Below, in pieces: positions 44,484 through 52,708 of a stretch of 54,126 nt of DNA. Within the stretch, counting starts at the first letter, position 1. Each line of letters opens with the position of its first letter. Below the pieces are notes generated by a model. It saw only the letters and a list, made by a program, of their open reading frames with translations, was not told the DNA's origin and did not search any database. Position numbers and translations under genes: made by a program. This stretch comes from JAVJUS01 sp040220455 (lineage in GTDB: Bacteria; Pseudomonadota; Alphaproteobacteria; DSM-16000; Inquilinaceae), in contig JAVJUS010000047.1 of assembly GCA_040220455.1 (NCBI GenBank), positions 1-54,126 on the forward strand, given 5' to 3'.

Positions 44484-45247
44484 GCGCGCGGGCGCGACCG
44501 GTCGCGGCAGCCCTGGCCGTCCTGGCCGTCCTGGCCGTCTGGTCGCAGGCCTCGCCCGCCCGCGCCCAGGCGCTGGTCGCCGATCTCTCGGAGCATCTGA
44601 TCGCGATCTCGACCGACTTCACCGGCACCGATGTGGTGCTGTTCGGGGCGACGGACGGGCCGGGCGAGGTGGCCGTCGTGGTGCGCGGCCCGCCGACCAC
44701 GACGGTCGTCCGACGCAAGCGGCGCATCGCCGGCATCTGGGTCAACGCCGACAGCATGACCTTCGCCGACGTGCCGGCCTATTACTGGGCCGGCGCCAGC
44801 GCGCCGGTCGACGACATCGCGCCGGCCGCCGTGCTGGAGCGCCACGGCATCGGGCTCGCCCATCTGCGTCTCGCCCCGGTCGACGCGGTCGACCGGCCGC
44901 CGGGCGAGGCGGCGATGTTCCGCCGGGCCCTGGTCAGGCGCAAGCAGGCGGAGGGCACCTACACGCTGGAGGCGGGCCGGGTCTCCTTCCTGGGCGACCG
45001 GCTGTTCCGCTCGACGCTGGTCTTTCCCACCGAAGTGCCGACCGGCCAGTATACGGTCAGCGTCCTGTTGTTCCGGGAGGGGCGGGTGGTCAGCGCCCAG
45101 ACGACGCCGCTGATCGTCAGCAAGGTCGGGACGGGCGCGCGCGTGTTCGCCTTCGCCCGGCAGCACGCGGCGGCGTACGGCGCCATCGCGATCGCCATCG
45201 CGGTGGCGGCCGGCTGGCTCGCCGGCGTCGCGTTCCGCCGGTCCTGA
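44480..45247 (+). CDS. TIGR02186-family transmembrane protein
   Basis: This 255-residue protein is of a family described in alphaproteobacteria. It has an N-terminal signal sequence (AALAVLAVLAVWSQASPARA), a periplasmic beta-rich domain with ISTDFTGTDVVLFGA and VVVRGPPTTTVVRRKRR, and a C-terminal membrane helix (AIAIAIAVAAGWLAGVAF). The function is unknown. The GTG start overlaps the stop of the TauE-family gene (GTGA), so the two are probably made together, suggesting an accessory role in the same transport step. Confidence 0.88.
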   Translation: MSARARPVAAALAVLAVLAVWSQASPARAQALVADLSEHLIAISTDFTGTDVVLFGATDGPGEVAVVVRGPPTTTVVRRKRRIAGIWVNADSMTFADVPAYYWAGASAPVDDIAPAAVLERHGIGLAHLRLAPVDAVDRPPGEAAMFRRALVRRKQAEGTYTLEAGRVSFLGDRLFRSTLVFPTEVPTGQYTVSVLLFREGRVVSAQTTPLIVSKVGTGARVFAFARQHAAAYGAIAIAIAVAAGWLAGVAFRRS

Positions 45248-45283
45248 AGCCGGGCCCGGCGGAAGATCAGGGAGGCAGAGGTC

Positions 45284-45853
45284 ATGGTCATAGGCCCGAG
45301 CGACGACAACGGCCCCGCCGGGGATGGCGGCGAGGGCGCGGACGACCGGCCGGCGTCGCTGGGCGCCGGCGCGACGCCGCCCGAGCCGGGCCGCGCGCGG
45401 CTCTTCCTGGTCGTCGTGGACGATACGGAGGAATGGCGCGCGGCCCTGCGCTTCGCCTGCCGTCGCGCGGTGCACACCCAGGGCCGCATCGCGCTCCTGC
45501 GCGTCGTCGAACCGGGGGAGTTCCAGCACTGGATGGCGGTCGAGGACATGATGCGCGAGGAGCAGCGCCAGGAGGCCGAACAGCTCCTCCAGCGCGTCGC
45601 CAAGGAGGTCAACGCCCAGACCGGGTCGATGCCGGTGCTCTATCTTCGCGACGGCGACCCGCGCGAGCAGCTCCAGGCCCTGATCGACGAGGAGCCGGCG
45701 ATCTCGATCCTCGTGCTCGCCGCCGCGCCGTCGGAGAAGGGGCCGGGGCCGCTGATCTCCGACCTGATGACCAAGCGGGTCGGGCGCATGCGGATTCCGG
45801 TCACGATCGTGCCGGGCGGCCTCGCCGACGGCGACATCGACGAGATCGCCTGA
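45284..45853 (+). CDS. Universal stress protein (UspA)-like protein
   Basis: This is a soluble 189-residue protein with a Gly/Asp/Ala-rich, probably disordered N-terminus of about 38 residues. A UspA fold follows: LFLVVVDDTEEWRAALRFAC, IALLRVVEPGEFQHW, then SILVLAAAPSEKGPGPLISD and IPVTIVPGG. The usual ATP-binding glycine pattern near the C-terminus is degenerate, so nucleotide binding is doubtful. GGGAGGCAGAGGTC precedes the ATG. It follows the TIGR02186 gene by 36 bases, likely the same operon. Confidence 0.85.
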   Translation: MVIGPSDDNGPAGDGGEGADDRPASLGAGATPPEPGRARLFLVVVDDTEEWRAALRFACRRAVHTQGRIALLRVVEPGEFQHWMAVEDMMREEQRQEAEQLLQRVAKEVNAQTGSMPVLYLRDGDPREQLQALIDEEPAISILVLAAAPSEKGPGPLISDLMTKRVGRMRIPVTIVPGGLADGDIDEIA

Positions 45854-45948
45854 CCCGCCCGCCGGCTGGCGCGGCGGCGCGGGGGCGTGGTAGGCAAGCC
45901 GCCGGCCGCGCCCGGCCGCCCCCCCGCCGCCACCGGAACCCTGCGCCG

Positions 45949-46827
45949 ATGTCCGCCGCCACCCCGTCCGACCCCGCCGCTCCGGGCGCTTTCCTGCTGC
46001 GCTTCTCGTGCCTGGACCAGCCCGGCATCGTCGCCGCCGTCGCCGTCGCGCTGGCCGAGCGCGGCGGCAATATCCTGGAAAGCGCCCAGTACGGCGATCC
46101 GGCCACGGGGCGCTTCTTCATGCGGGTGCGCTTCGACCCGCGCCGCACCGACCGGGAGGGCTTCGAGCATGCGCTAAGGCCGGTCTTCGAGCGCTTCGAC
46201 ATGCGCGGCGAGTTGGTCGACACCGCCCGCCGGCCCCGGGTGCTGATCCTGGTCTCGAAGATGGACCATTGCCTGGCCGACCTGCTCTATCGCTGGCGGC
46301 GCGGCGACCTGCCGATGGACCTGGTCGGCGTCCAGTCGAACCACGAGGTCTGCCGCCGGCGGGTCGAGGGCGAGGGCCTGCCCTTCCACCACCGCCCGGT
46401 GACGCCGGAGACCAAGGCGGAGAGCGAGGCCGAGCTGCTGGACCGGGTCGCCGCCGAGCGGGTCGACCTGGTCATCCTCGCCCGCTACATGCAGATCCTT
46501 TCCGACGTGGCGTCGAAGAAGCTCTACGGCCGGGCGATCAACATTCACCATTCCTTCCTGCCCGGCTTCAAGGGCGCCAATCCGTACACCCGTGCGCACG
46601 AGCGCGGCGTCAAGCTGATCGGCGCCACGGCCCACTACGTCACCGAGGACCTGGACGAGGGCCCGATCATCGAGCAGGACGTCGCCCGGGTGACCCATGC
46701 CGACACGGCGGCCGATCTGGTGCGCGTCGGCCGCGACGTGGAATGCGCGGTCCTTGCCCGCGCCGTGAAATGGCACCTGGAGCACCGGATCCTGATCAAC
46801 GGCCGGAAGACCGTGGTGTTTTCCTGA
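45949..46827 (+). CDS. purU: Formyltetrahydrofolate deformylase
   Basis: PurU hydrolyses 10-formyltetrahydrofolate to tetrahydrofolate and formate, balancing one-carbon pools. The 292-residue protein has an N-terminal ACT domain (LRFSCLDQPGIVAAVAVALA) and a formyltransferase-fold domain. The latter has the active-site blocks INIHHSFLPGFKGANPY and GATAHYVTEDLDEGPII, with the conserved Asn, His and Asp. An open frame continues upstream through the Usp-like gene and is not coding there. REP-like repeats follow the stop. Confidence 0.95.
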   Translation: MSAATPSDPAAPGAFLLRFSCLDQPGIVAAVAVALAERGGNILESAQYGDPATGRFFMRVRFDPRRTDREGFEHALRPVFERFDMRGELVDTARRPRVLILVSKMDHCLADLLYRWRRGDLPMDLVGVQSNHEVCRRRVEGEGLPFHHRPVTPETKAESEAELLDRVAAERVDLVILARYMQILSDVASKKLYGRAINIHHSFLPGFKGANPYTRAHERGVKLIGATAHYVTEDLDEGPIIEQDVARVTHADTAADLVRVGRDVECAVLARAVKWHLEHRILINGRKTVVFS

Positions 46828-46866
46828 GGTCGACGGGCGCGTCCCGGATCATATGGCGGCGGCGTG

Positions 46867-47030
46867 GGGCTCGCTGGCGCTCGACCGACCTACACGCACA
46901 AACGTAGGTCGGTCGAGCGAAGCGAACCCGACGGGCACGGATCGGACCGGCCGCGGGCGCTGTCGGGCTCGCTGGCGCTCGACCGACCTACGCGCACAAA
47001 CGTAGGTCGCGTGAGCGAAGCGAACCCGAC
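46867..47030. repeat. Tandem REP-like (BIME-type) cluster
   Basis: Four half-elements alternate in orientation: 46867-46893 (reverse), 46904-46932 (forward), 46962-46991 (reverse), 47002-47030 (forward). Forward units begin GTAGGTCG and contain GAGCGAAGCGAACCCGAC. The reverse-forward pairs share the same spacer CGCACAAAC, showing a tandem duplication of a two-unit module. The same unit is found at 43047-43134. It lies between the convergent purU and cyclase genes. Confidence 0.88.
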
Positions 47031-47050
47031 ATCGCTCTCCCCGAACCGCC

Positions 47051-48808
47051 TCACGGCAGGCCGGCGGCCTTCAAGGCCGCGATCTCGGCCTCCAGGCGTT
47101 CCGGATCGGCGCGGAGCTGGGTTCGCGTCCACGCCGCCACGGTGAAATCCGGGCGATGGGTCGTCAGCCGCCTGGCGGCGCCGGCGGCATCCTCGGGTCG
47201 GCCGTCCAGGGCGTGGGTGATCACCAGGTCGACGAGCCCGAAGCCGGGGGCGGCGGCATGGAACGCCTCGAAGGCGGCGATCGCCTCCCCGGTCCGGCCG
47301 GCGAGGCGGTAGGCGTTGCCGAGGATGCCGTGATACCAGCCCGGCCGCGAGGGGCTCAGCGCCAGCGCCCGCTCGCCGGGGCCGATCGCCTCGTCCGGAA
47401 AGCCGGCGAAGGCCAGCACGAAGCAGGCGAGCGCCGCGGTGTCGGCGGCGCCGGGCGCGAGCCGCAGGGCCGCGCGTGCGTGAGCCGCCGCCGCCTCGAA
47501 CCGTCCGTCGATCAGCAGGGCCAGGCTGCGCGTCGTGTTGGCGTCGGGATTGTCGGGATCGAGCGCGAGCGCGCGCTCGGCGTAGGCGTTCGCCTTGGCG
47601 ATCGCCGTCGGTCGGTCGTCCCACCAGCCGAACCGGGCGTCGGTATAGTGCTTGAATCCGACCATGGCGTTGAGCGCCGCGGAGTCCGGGTCGAGCGCCA
47701 GGGCGCGGCGCCAGCAGTCGAGCGCCGCGGCCGAGTTCTCCCGCGTCACCGGCTTGCGGAAATGCGCCAGGCCGCGGACCCACCAGGTCCAGGCTTCCAC
47801 GTTGCCGGTGGTCGTGTAGTGCAGGCGCGCCTGCTCGCCCTCGGTCAAGGTGACCTGCATCTCGGTCGCGAGCACGAGCGTGATCTCGTCCTGGACGGCG
47901 AAGATGTCCTCGATCGACCGGTCGTAGCGCTCGGCCCAGAGATGCGCGCCGGTCGTGGCGTCGAGGAGCTGTGCGGTGACCCGGATGCGGTCGGCGGCGC
48001 GCCGCACGCTGCCTTCCAGCACATGGCGCACGCCGAGATCGCGCGCGACCTCCCTGACGTCGACCGCGCGGCCCTTGTAGACGAAGGTGGAGTTGCGCGC
48101 GATCACGCGCAGCCCGCTCAGCTTCGACAGCGTCGTGATGATGTCCTCGACCAGCCCGTCGACGAAGAACGCCTGATCCGGGTCGCCGGACATGTTGGCG
48201 AAGGGCAGCACGGCCAGCGACGGGATGTCCGTCGCGGACCCGTCCGGCGTCGCGGGTGTCCGGCGCGCCGTGTCGGCCGTGTCCGGCCCGTGGCGCCAGG
48301 CGCGCACCGGGATCGGGATGTTCTTGAGCGCCAGCGCGCCGGCCGCGGTGAAGCCGCTGCGCGTCTTGGCCGGGAGTTGGGCATGCACCGCCTCGGAGAT
48401 CAGGACGCCGCCGGGCGGGGCGTGGCTCTCCAGTCGCGCCGCGATGTTGACGCCGTCGCCCAGGATGTCGGGCCCGTCGATGACGATGTCGCCGAGATTG
48501 ATGCCGATGCGCAGGCGCAGCCGGTCCGGCAGGCCGGGCGGCGGGCCGGCGCCGTCCAGCGCGGCCTGGACGGTGACGGCGCAGTCGACCGCGTCGACGG
48601 CGCTGGCGAACTCGACGAGCGCGCCGTCGCCCATCGTCTTGACGATCCGGCCGCCATGGGCGGCGACCTGCGGCTCGAGAACCGACGTTCGGAGATCGCG
48701 CCACGCCGTGAGGGCGGCGCTCTCGTCGAGCGCCACCAGCCGGGAATAGCCGACGAGGTCGACGGCGAGAATCGCCGCCAGCCGGCGTTCGGCGCGCGCT
48801 TGGGTCAT
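47051..48808 (-). CDS. Class III adenylate/guanylate cyclase with TPR repeats
   Basis: This 585-residue soluble protein has an N-terminal cyclase catalytic domain (about residues 8-165). It has metal-binding Asp in AVDLVGYSRL and in KTMGDGALVEF, and the Asn/Arg transition-state region LGDGVNIAARLE. A TolB/FlgO-like domain follows (LAVLPFANMSGDPDQAFFVD, VRHVLEGSVRR, GAHLWAERYDR), then tetratricopeptide repeats to the C-terminus. This three-part layout is common in alphaproteobacteria; it likely makes cAMP, with substrate choice and signal unknown. The ribosome site is weak. It is next to a REP cluster and convergent with purU. Confidence 0.9.
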   Translation of the reverse strand: MTQARAERRLAAILAVDLVGYSRLVALDESAALTAWRDLRTSVLEPQVAAHGGRIVKTMGDGALVEFASAVDAVDCAVTVQAALDGAGPPPGLPDRLRLRIGINLGDIVIDGPDILGDGVNIAARLESHAPPGGVLISEAVHAQLPAKTRSGFTAAGALALKNIPIPVRAWRHGPDTADTARRTPATPDGSATDIPSLAVLPFANMSGDPDQAFFVDGLVEDIITTLSKLSGLRVIARNSTFVYKGRAVDVREVARDLGVRHVLEGSVRRAADRIRVTAQLLDATTGAHLWAERYDRSIEDIFAVQDEITLVLATEMQVTLTEGEQARLHYTTTGNVEAWTWWVRGLAHFRKPVTRENSAAALDCWRRALALDPDSAALNAMVGFKHYTDARFGWWDDRPTAIAKANAYAERALALDPDNPDANTTRSLALLIDGRFEAAAAHARAALRLAPGAADTAALACFVLAFAGFPDEAIGPGERALALSPSRPGWYHGILGNAYRLAGRTGEAIAAFEAFHAAAPGFGLVDLVITHALDGRPEDAAGAARRLTTHRPDFTVAAWTRTQLRADPERLEAEIAALKAAGLP

Positions 48809-48907
48809 ATGGCTCGGGTCCCGGACAGCTCTGCCAACACCGGACTTTAGGCGAGCGCCGGGCGAATGCCACCGTCTTCCCGCCGCACGGTCGCCTGCAT
48901 TCGGGCG

Positions 48908-50230
48908 CTACAGCGGCTCGTCGCGCAGCAGGCGGGACCGGGCGTTGCCCGCCAGGCCCATGGCCTGGCCCATGAACAGGCGCTTGAGCGGGGGCAGCCG
49001 GCCGACGGCGGCCAGCCCGGCCTCCCGCGCCGCGCGCACCGGCGGCAGGCCGGTCGAGAACAGCCGGTCGAGCGCGTCGGTCACCCCGATCATCATCGTG
49101 TTGTCGAGCCGGCGGCCCCGCTCGTACCGGGCGAGCAGCGGCGCCGCGCCGGGATCGCCGCCCAGGCGGGCGGCGTCGACCACCAGCTCGGCCAGCCAGG
49201 CGGCGTCGCGCAGGCCGAGATTGAGGCCCTGTCCCGCGATCGGGTGGATGCCGTGCGCTGCCTCGCCGATCAGCGCGAGCCGCGGGGCGGTGTAGCGCCG
49301 GGCATGGACGACGCCCAACGGGTAGCGGAAGCGCCGCCCGGTCCCGGTGACCGCGCCCAGCCAGTCGCCCAGCGTCGTCTGCAGCGCCGCCCGGAACTCG
49401 GCATCCTCGCCTAGCGTCAGTGTCTTCGCCCGGTCGGGCCGCTCGGTCCACACGAGCGCCGAGCGCGGCCGGCCATGAGCGTCGTCGAGCATCGGCAGCA
49501 CGGCGAACGGCCCGGCCGGCAGGAAGTGCTCCAGCGCGACGCCGTGATGCGGGCGCTCGTGCGTGAACCAGCAGACCACCGCTTCCTGGCGGTAGGACCA
49601 GCGCGTCGCCGCGATGCCGGCGGCCCGCCGCACGAAGGACCCGCGTCCGTCGGCCCCGACCACCAGATCGGCGCTCACGCGCGTGCCGTCGGCCAGCGTC
49701 ACCGTGCCGCGGCCCGGTTCCGCCCCGCTCGCCGGCAGGTCGAGGCCGACCACCCGGGCGGGCGAGAGGTGGCGCACCGTGGATAGACGGTCGATCCGGT
49801 CGAACTGGGCGGCGCGCAGGACCGGGTTCTCGACGATGTGGCCGAACGGCTCGCCGCCGGTGCGACCGGCCATCTCGCGATGGTCGAAATGCAGCGAAAC
49901 CCCTGGCGCGCCGGGGCGATAGGCGTCGTCGGCGATGCGGATGTCCAGGATCGGCGCCGCGCGGCCGGCCACGGGAGCCCACAGCCCGGCGCCCTCCAGC
50001 ACCTTGCGCGTGGCGTAGGAGATCGCCGTCGTGCGGCCGTCGAAGTCCGGCGCGGCGCGGTCCGGCCGGCTCTCCCGGTCGATCACGGCGACGTCGAGGC
50101 CGGCGCCGCCGAGCAGCGCGGCCATGGTCATGCCGGCGAGGCCGCCGCCGACGATCGCGACGGTCGTGTCGATAGCGAGGCCGGGGGCTTGGCCGGGCGC
50201 ATCCGGTGCGGGCGGTGCGGAATCGGTCAT
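48908..50230 (-). CDS. UbiH/COQ6-family FAD-dependent monooxygenase
   Basis: This flavoprotein of 440 residues probably hydroxylates the ubiquinone ring. FAD-binding motifs are VAIVGGGLAGMTMAALLG near the N-terminus, DLVVGADGRGSFVRRAAGI in the middle and LALIGEAAHGIHPIAGQGLN, followed by LGLRDAAWLAE. Which of the UbiH, UbiI, UbiF or UbiL roles it has cannot be told from sequence alone. It is followed 99 bases downstream by the cyclase gene and diverges from glnK. Confidence 0.92.
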   Translation of the reverse strand: MTDSAPPAPDAPGQAPGLAIDTTVAIVGGGLAGMTMAALLGGAGLDVAVIDRESRPDRAAPDFDGRTTAISYATRKVLEGAGLWAPVAGRAAPILDIRIADDAYRPGAPGVSLHFDHREMAGRTGGEPFGHIVENPVLRAAQFDRIDRLSTVRHLSPARVVGLDLPASGAEPGRGTVTLADGTRVSADLVVGADGRGSFVRRAAGIAATRWSYRQEAVVCWFTHERPHHGVALEHFLPAGPFAVLPMLDDAHGRPRSALVWTERPDRAKTLTLGEDAEFRAALQTTLGDWLGAVTGTGRRFRYPLGVVHARRYTAPRLALIGEAAHGIHPIAGQGLNLGLRDAAWLAELVVDAARLGGDPGAAPLLARYERGRRLDNTMMIGVTDALDRLFSTGLPPVRAAREAGLAAVGRLPPLKRLFMGQAMGLAGNARSRLLRDEPL

Positions 50231-50542
50231 GAGCCCAGCATCGGCCCGCCGCCCGGCTCTGTCCAGGGGCCGCCGTGACGCGGGCCGACGCCGCCATCGT
50301 AGGCAGGGCTGCTCATGAAATGCATCAAATGCCTATTTTCTGGGCGTTGTTTCGCGCCCGAGGGGTGAATCGCGGCGGCGTGTCGCGGGATCGGGTCCGG
50401 AATCGACCGGGATTCCGCACCGCAACCGGAGTCGGCACGGAAATTGATTCCGTTGGCGCCCGAGCCGCCCGCCGGGCGGTCCGGACGTCCGATGCCGGAA
50501 GAGCCGACTGCATCGACGTGAAGCTAGCTTAGGGGAAGCGCG
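50231..50542. other. Divergent intergenic region between the UbiH-family gene and glnK
   Basis: This 312-base gap carries both promoters. It contains a weak sigma-54-like element (50433-50448) and GC-rich short inverted repeats near 50460-50480. No gene is seen. Confidence 0.45.
50433..50448 (+). promoter_or_regulatory. Weak sigma-54-like promoter candidate for glnK-amtB
   Basis: CGGCACGGAAATTGAT resembles the consensus TGGCACG-N4-TTGCW, keeping GGCACG and the TTG with correct spacing but losing the key C of the GC at -12. glnK-amtB operons are usually NtrC/RpoN-controlled, which is why it is listed. Confidence 0.25.
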
Positions 50543-50881
50543 ATGAAACTGGTCATGGCCATCATCAAGCCCTTCAAGCTCGACGAGGTCCGCGAAGCGC
50601 TCACCTCCCTCGGGCTTCAGGGCTTGACGGTCAGCGAAGTCAAGGGCTTCGGACGACAGAAAGGGCAGACCGAGATCTACAGGGGCGCCGAGTACTCGGT
50701 GAGCTTCCTGCCCAAGGTCAAGGTCGAGGTCGCTGTTACCGACGACATGGTCGAACGCGTGATCGAGGCCATCCAGAAGTCGGCCAACACCGGCCGGATC
50801 GGGGACGGCAAGATCTTCGTCCTCGACGTCGCCCAGGCGGTGCGGATCCGCACCGGCGAGACCAACGCGGAGGCATTGTAA
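50543..50881 (+). CDS. glnK: Nitrogen regulatory P-II protein GlnK
   Basis: GlnK is a trimeric signal protein that senses 2-oxoglutarate, ATP/ADP and glutamine-dependent uridylylation, and blocks AmtB. The 112-residue product has the T-loop with uridylylation Tyr51 in EIYRGAEYSVSFLPKVK and the second P-II signature TGRIGDGKIFVLDV. AGGGGAAGCGCG precedes the ATG. Four bases separate it from amtB, which favours GlnK over GlnB. Confidence 0.96.
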   Translation: MKLVMAIIKPFKLDEVREALTSLGLQGLTVSEVKGFGRQKGQTEIYRGAEYSVSFLPKVKVEVAVTDDMVERVIEAIQKSANTGRIGDGKIFVLDVAQAVRIRTGETNAEAL

Positions 50882-50885
50882 GACC

Positions 50886-52274
50886 ATGCGGACTGTTGCC
50901 AAGAAGACGGGCCTCGTCGCCGCCGCGGCCGGCCTCGCCGGCCTGGCCATGGCGGCGCCGGCGCTGGCCCAGGACGCGGCGGAAGCCGTCGACTACACCG
51001 TGAGCGGCGTTCCGGTGGAAACCGCTTATGTCTTCAACACGTTCTCTTTCCTCGTCAGCGGCGCGCTGGTCATGTGGATGGCGGCCGGCTTCGCCATGCT
51101 CGAGTCGGGCCTGGTGCGGTCGAAGAACACCGCGTCGATCTGCCTGAAGAATATCGCGCTCTACTCGATCGCCGGCATCATGTACTACCTGATCGGTTAC
51201 GATCTGATGTACACGGGCGTGGACGGCGGCTACATCGGCAGCTTCAGCCTCTTCTACAATCCCGGTGACGCCGAGCTGGCGCTGATCGGGGCCATCGAGG
51301 GCGAGGCCACGACGCTGGCGGCCGGCGGCTACTCGGTGATGTCCGACTGGTTCTTCCAGATGGTGTTCGTCGCCACGGCGGCGTCGATCGTCTCGGGCAC
51401 GCTGGCCGAGCGCATCAGGGTCTGGCCGTTCCTGATCTTCGTCGTGATCCTGACGGGCATCCTCTACCCGATCCAGGGCTCCTGGACCTGGGGTGGCGGC
51501 TGGCTGGCCGAGATGGGCTTCTCGGACTTCGCCGGGTCGACCATCGTCCACTCGGTGGGCGGCTGGGCCGCGCTCAGCGGTGCGTTGATCCTCGGCGCGC
51601 GCAAGGGCAAGTACAACGCCGACGGCTCGGTCAACGCCATGCCGGGCGCCAACCTGCCGCTGGCGACGCTGGGCACGTTCATCCTGTGGCTCGGCTGGTT
51701 CGGGTTCAACGGCGGCTCCCAGCTCGCGCTCGGCTCGGCGGCCGACGCGGCGTGGATGGCCATCGTCTACACCAACACCAACCTGGCCGCGGCGGGTGGT
51801 GTCGTCGCCGCGATGATCACCTCGCAGCTCGTCTTCAAGAAGCTCGACCTGACCTTCGCGCTCAACGGCGCGATCGCGGGCCTGGTGTCGATCACGGCCG
51901 GTCCCGACCTGACCAACCACTTCCTGTCGATCATCGTCGGCGCGATCGGCGGCGTCCTGGTGGTCTTCGCCGTGCCGATGTTCGACAAGCTGAAGATCGA
52001 CGACGTGGTCGGCGCCATCTCGGCTCACCTGGTCGCCGGCATCTGGGGCACGCTCGCCGTCGGCATCTTCGGGGGCGGCAACATCGTCACCCAGGCGATC
52101 GGCATCGTCGGCGTCGGCGTGTTCATGCTGATCACCAGTGCCATCGTCTGGTTCGTCCTCAAGTTCTCGGTCGGACTCCGTGTCTCGGAGGAGGAAGAGG
52201 ACCTCGGTCTCGACAAGACCGAACTCGGCATGGAGGCCTATCCGGAGTTCGGCACCGGCTCCATGCGCATGTAG
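50886..52274 (+). CDS. amtB: Ammonium transporter AmtB
   Basis: AmtB is an inner-membrane ammonium channel/transporter of 462 residues. An N-terminal signal sequence (LVAAAAGLAGLAMAAPALAQ) precedes 11 predicted helices. The pore twin histidines are in STIVHSVGGWAAL and ISAHLVAGIWGT, and the ammonium signature DFAGSTIVH is present. The cytoplasmic tail (LGLDKTELGMEAYPEF) is the usual GlnK-interacting region. It directly follows glnK in one operon. Confidence 0.96.
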   Translation: MRTVAKKTGLVAAAAGLAGLAMAAPALAQDAAEAVDYTVSGVPVETAYVFNTFSFLVSGALVMWMAAGFAMLESGLVRSKNTASICLKNIALYSIAGIMYYLIGYDLMYTGVDGGYIGSFSLFYNPGDAELALIGAIEGEATTLAAGGYSVMSDWFFQMVFVATAASIVSGTLAERIRVWPFLIFVVILTGILYPIQGSWTWGGGWLAEMGFSDFAGSTIVHSVGGWAALSGALILGARKGKYNADGSVNAMPGANLPLATLGTFILWLGWFGFNGGSQLALGSAADAAWMAIVYTNTNLAAAGGVVAAMITSQLVFKKLDLTFALNGAIAGLVSITAGPDLTNHFLSIIVGAIGGVLVVFAVPMFDKLKIDDVVGAISAHLVAGIWGTLAVGIFGGGNIVTQAIGIVGVGVFMLITSAIVWFVLKFSVGLRVSEEEEDLGLDKTELGMEAYPEFGTGSMRM

Positions 52275-52291
52275 CGGCCGGGCGCCGGCGC

Positions 52292-52327
52292 ACCGTCCGG
52301 GCGGGGGCTGCTGCCCGCCCGGACGGT
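52292..52327 (+). terminator. Strong hairpin after amtB
   Basis: Fourteen-base perfect arms ACCGTCCGGGCGGG and CCCGCCCGGACGGT with an eight-base loop lie 18 bases after the amtB stop. There is no T-run, so it may rely on other factors or protect the transcript end. Confidence 0.65.
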
Positions 52328-52400
52328 CCTCGTGCCGCGTCATCCCGGTCTTTGTCCCGGTCCTTCGCCTCGCCTTCCCCCCGGAGGCGGGCCGGGCCCC

Positions 52401-52434
52401 CGAAGCACGGCGTCCCGACGGGCGTCGTGCTTCG
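52401..52434 (+). terminator. Second hairpin after amtB
   Basis: Arms CGAAGCACGGCG and CGTCGTGCTTCG (one mismatch) are followed by TCGTTTCGG, a weak T-containing tail. Confidence 0.4.
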
Positions 52435-52454
52435 TCGTTTCGGGCCGCCGGGCC

Positions 52455-52535
52455 GTAGGTTGCCCACCGCGAAGCGGTGCGCGACGTCCCTGCCGCCGGC
52501 GCCGTCGCGCGCGGCCTTCGGCCGTGGGCGACCCA
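52455..52535. repeat. GTAGGTYGCCCAC palindromic repeat, copy 2
   Basis: It begins GTAGGTTGCCCACCGCGAAG and ends GCCGTGGGCGACCCAC, with inverted ends. It aligns with the reverse complement of 25393-25473, including GCGAAGC-like and GCGCGCGGCC segments. Confidence 0.75.
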
Positions 52536-52567
52536 CGAACGCCTGCCGGACCCCACCCCCGCCGCCC

Positions 52568-52612
52568 CCAAGGTTTGACAGCGAGGGTTAGCCCTTCTGG
52601 ACAAACCCTTGG
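52568..52612. promoter_or_regulatory. Inverted repeat upstream of the aminotransferase gene
   Basis: Arms CCAAGGTTTG and CAAACCCTTGG flank a segment that itself contains AGGGTTAGCCCT. It lies about 100 bases before the aminotransferase start and could be an operator or a leader hairpin; no family is recognised. Confidence 0.35.
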
Positions 52613-52708
52613 TTCGTCGAATTCTTTGCGGGCAATGTTCGGGTTGTTCGCCGGGCGCCGGGCGGCTATGGTGTGGACGATTCCGGGAAGGCGGGTACCC
52701 CGTTCGAG

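Larger units (their letters stand above)
52275..52708. other. Intergenic region between amtB and the aminotransferase
   Basis: This 434-base gap holds the amtB terminator hairpin (52292-52327), a second hairpin (52401-52434), a palindromic repeat (52455-52535) and an inverted repeat near the aminotransferase gene (52568-52612). No gene is seen. Confidence 0.6.

Noticed and set aside
46867..47030. Short repeated units as a CRISPR array
   Set aside because: Units alternate in orientation, are palindromic with GTAG feet and have identical short spacers; no cas genes are present.
46864..47145. Small open frame with RRSVERSEPD and VGRVSEANPT peptides
   Set aside because: These peptides are translations of the REP-like DNA repeat, a common source of false small genes.
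46890..50297. An 1135-codon open frame on the minus strand
   Set aside because: It crosses the UbiH-family and cyclase genes in the wrong frame and includes the REP repeats; the true genes have complete motifs in their own frames.
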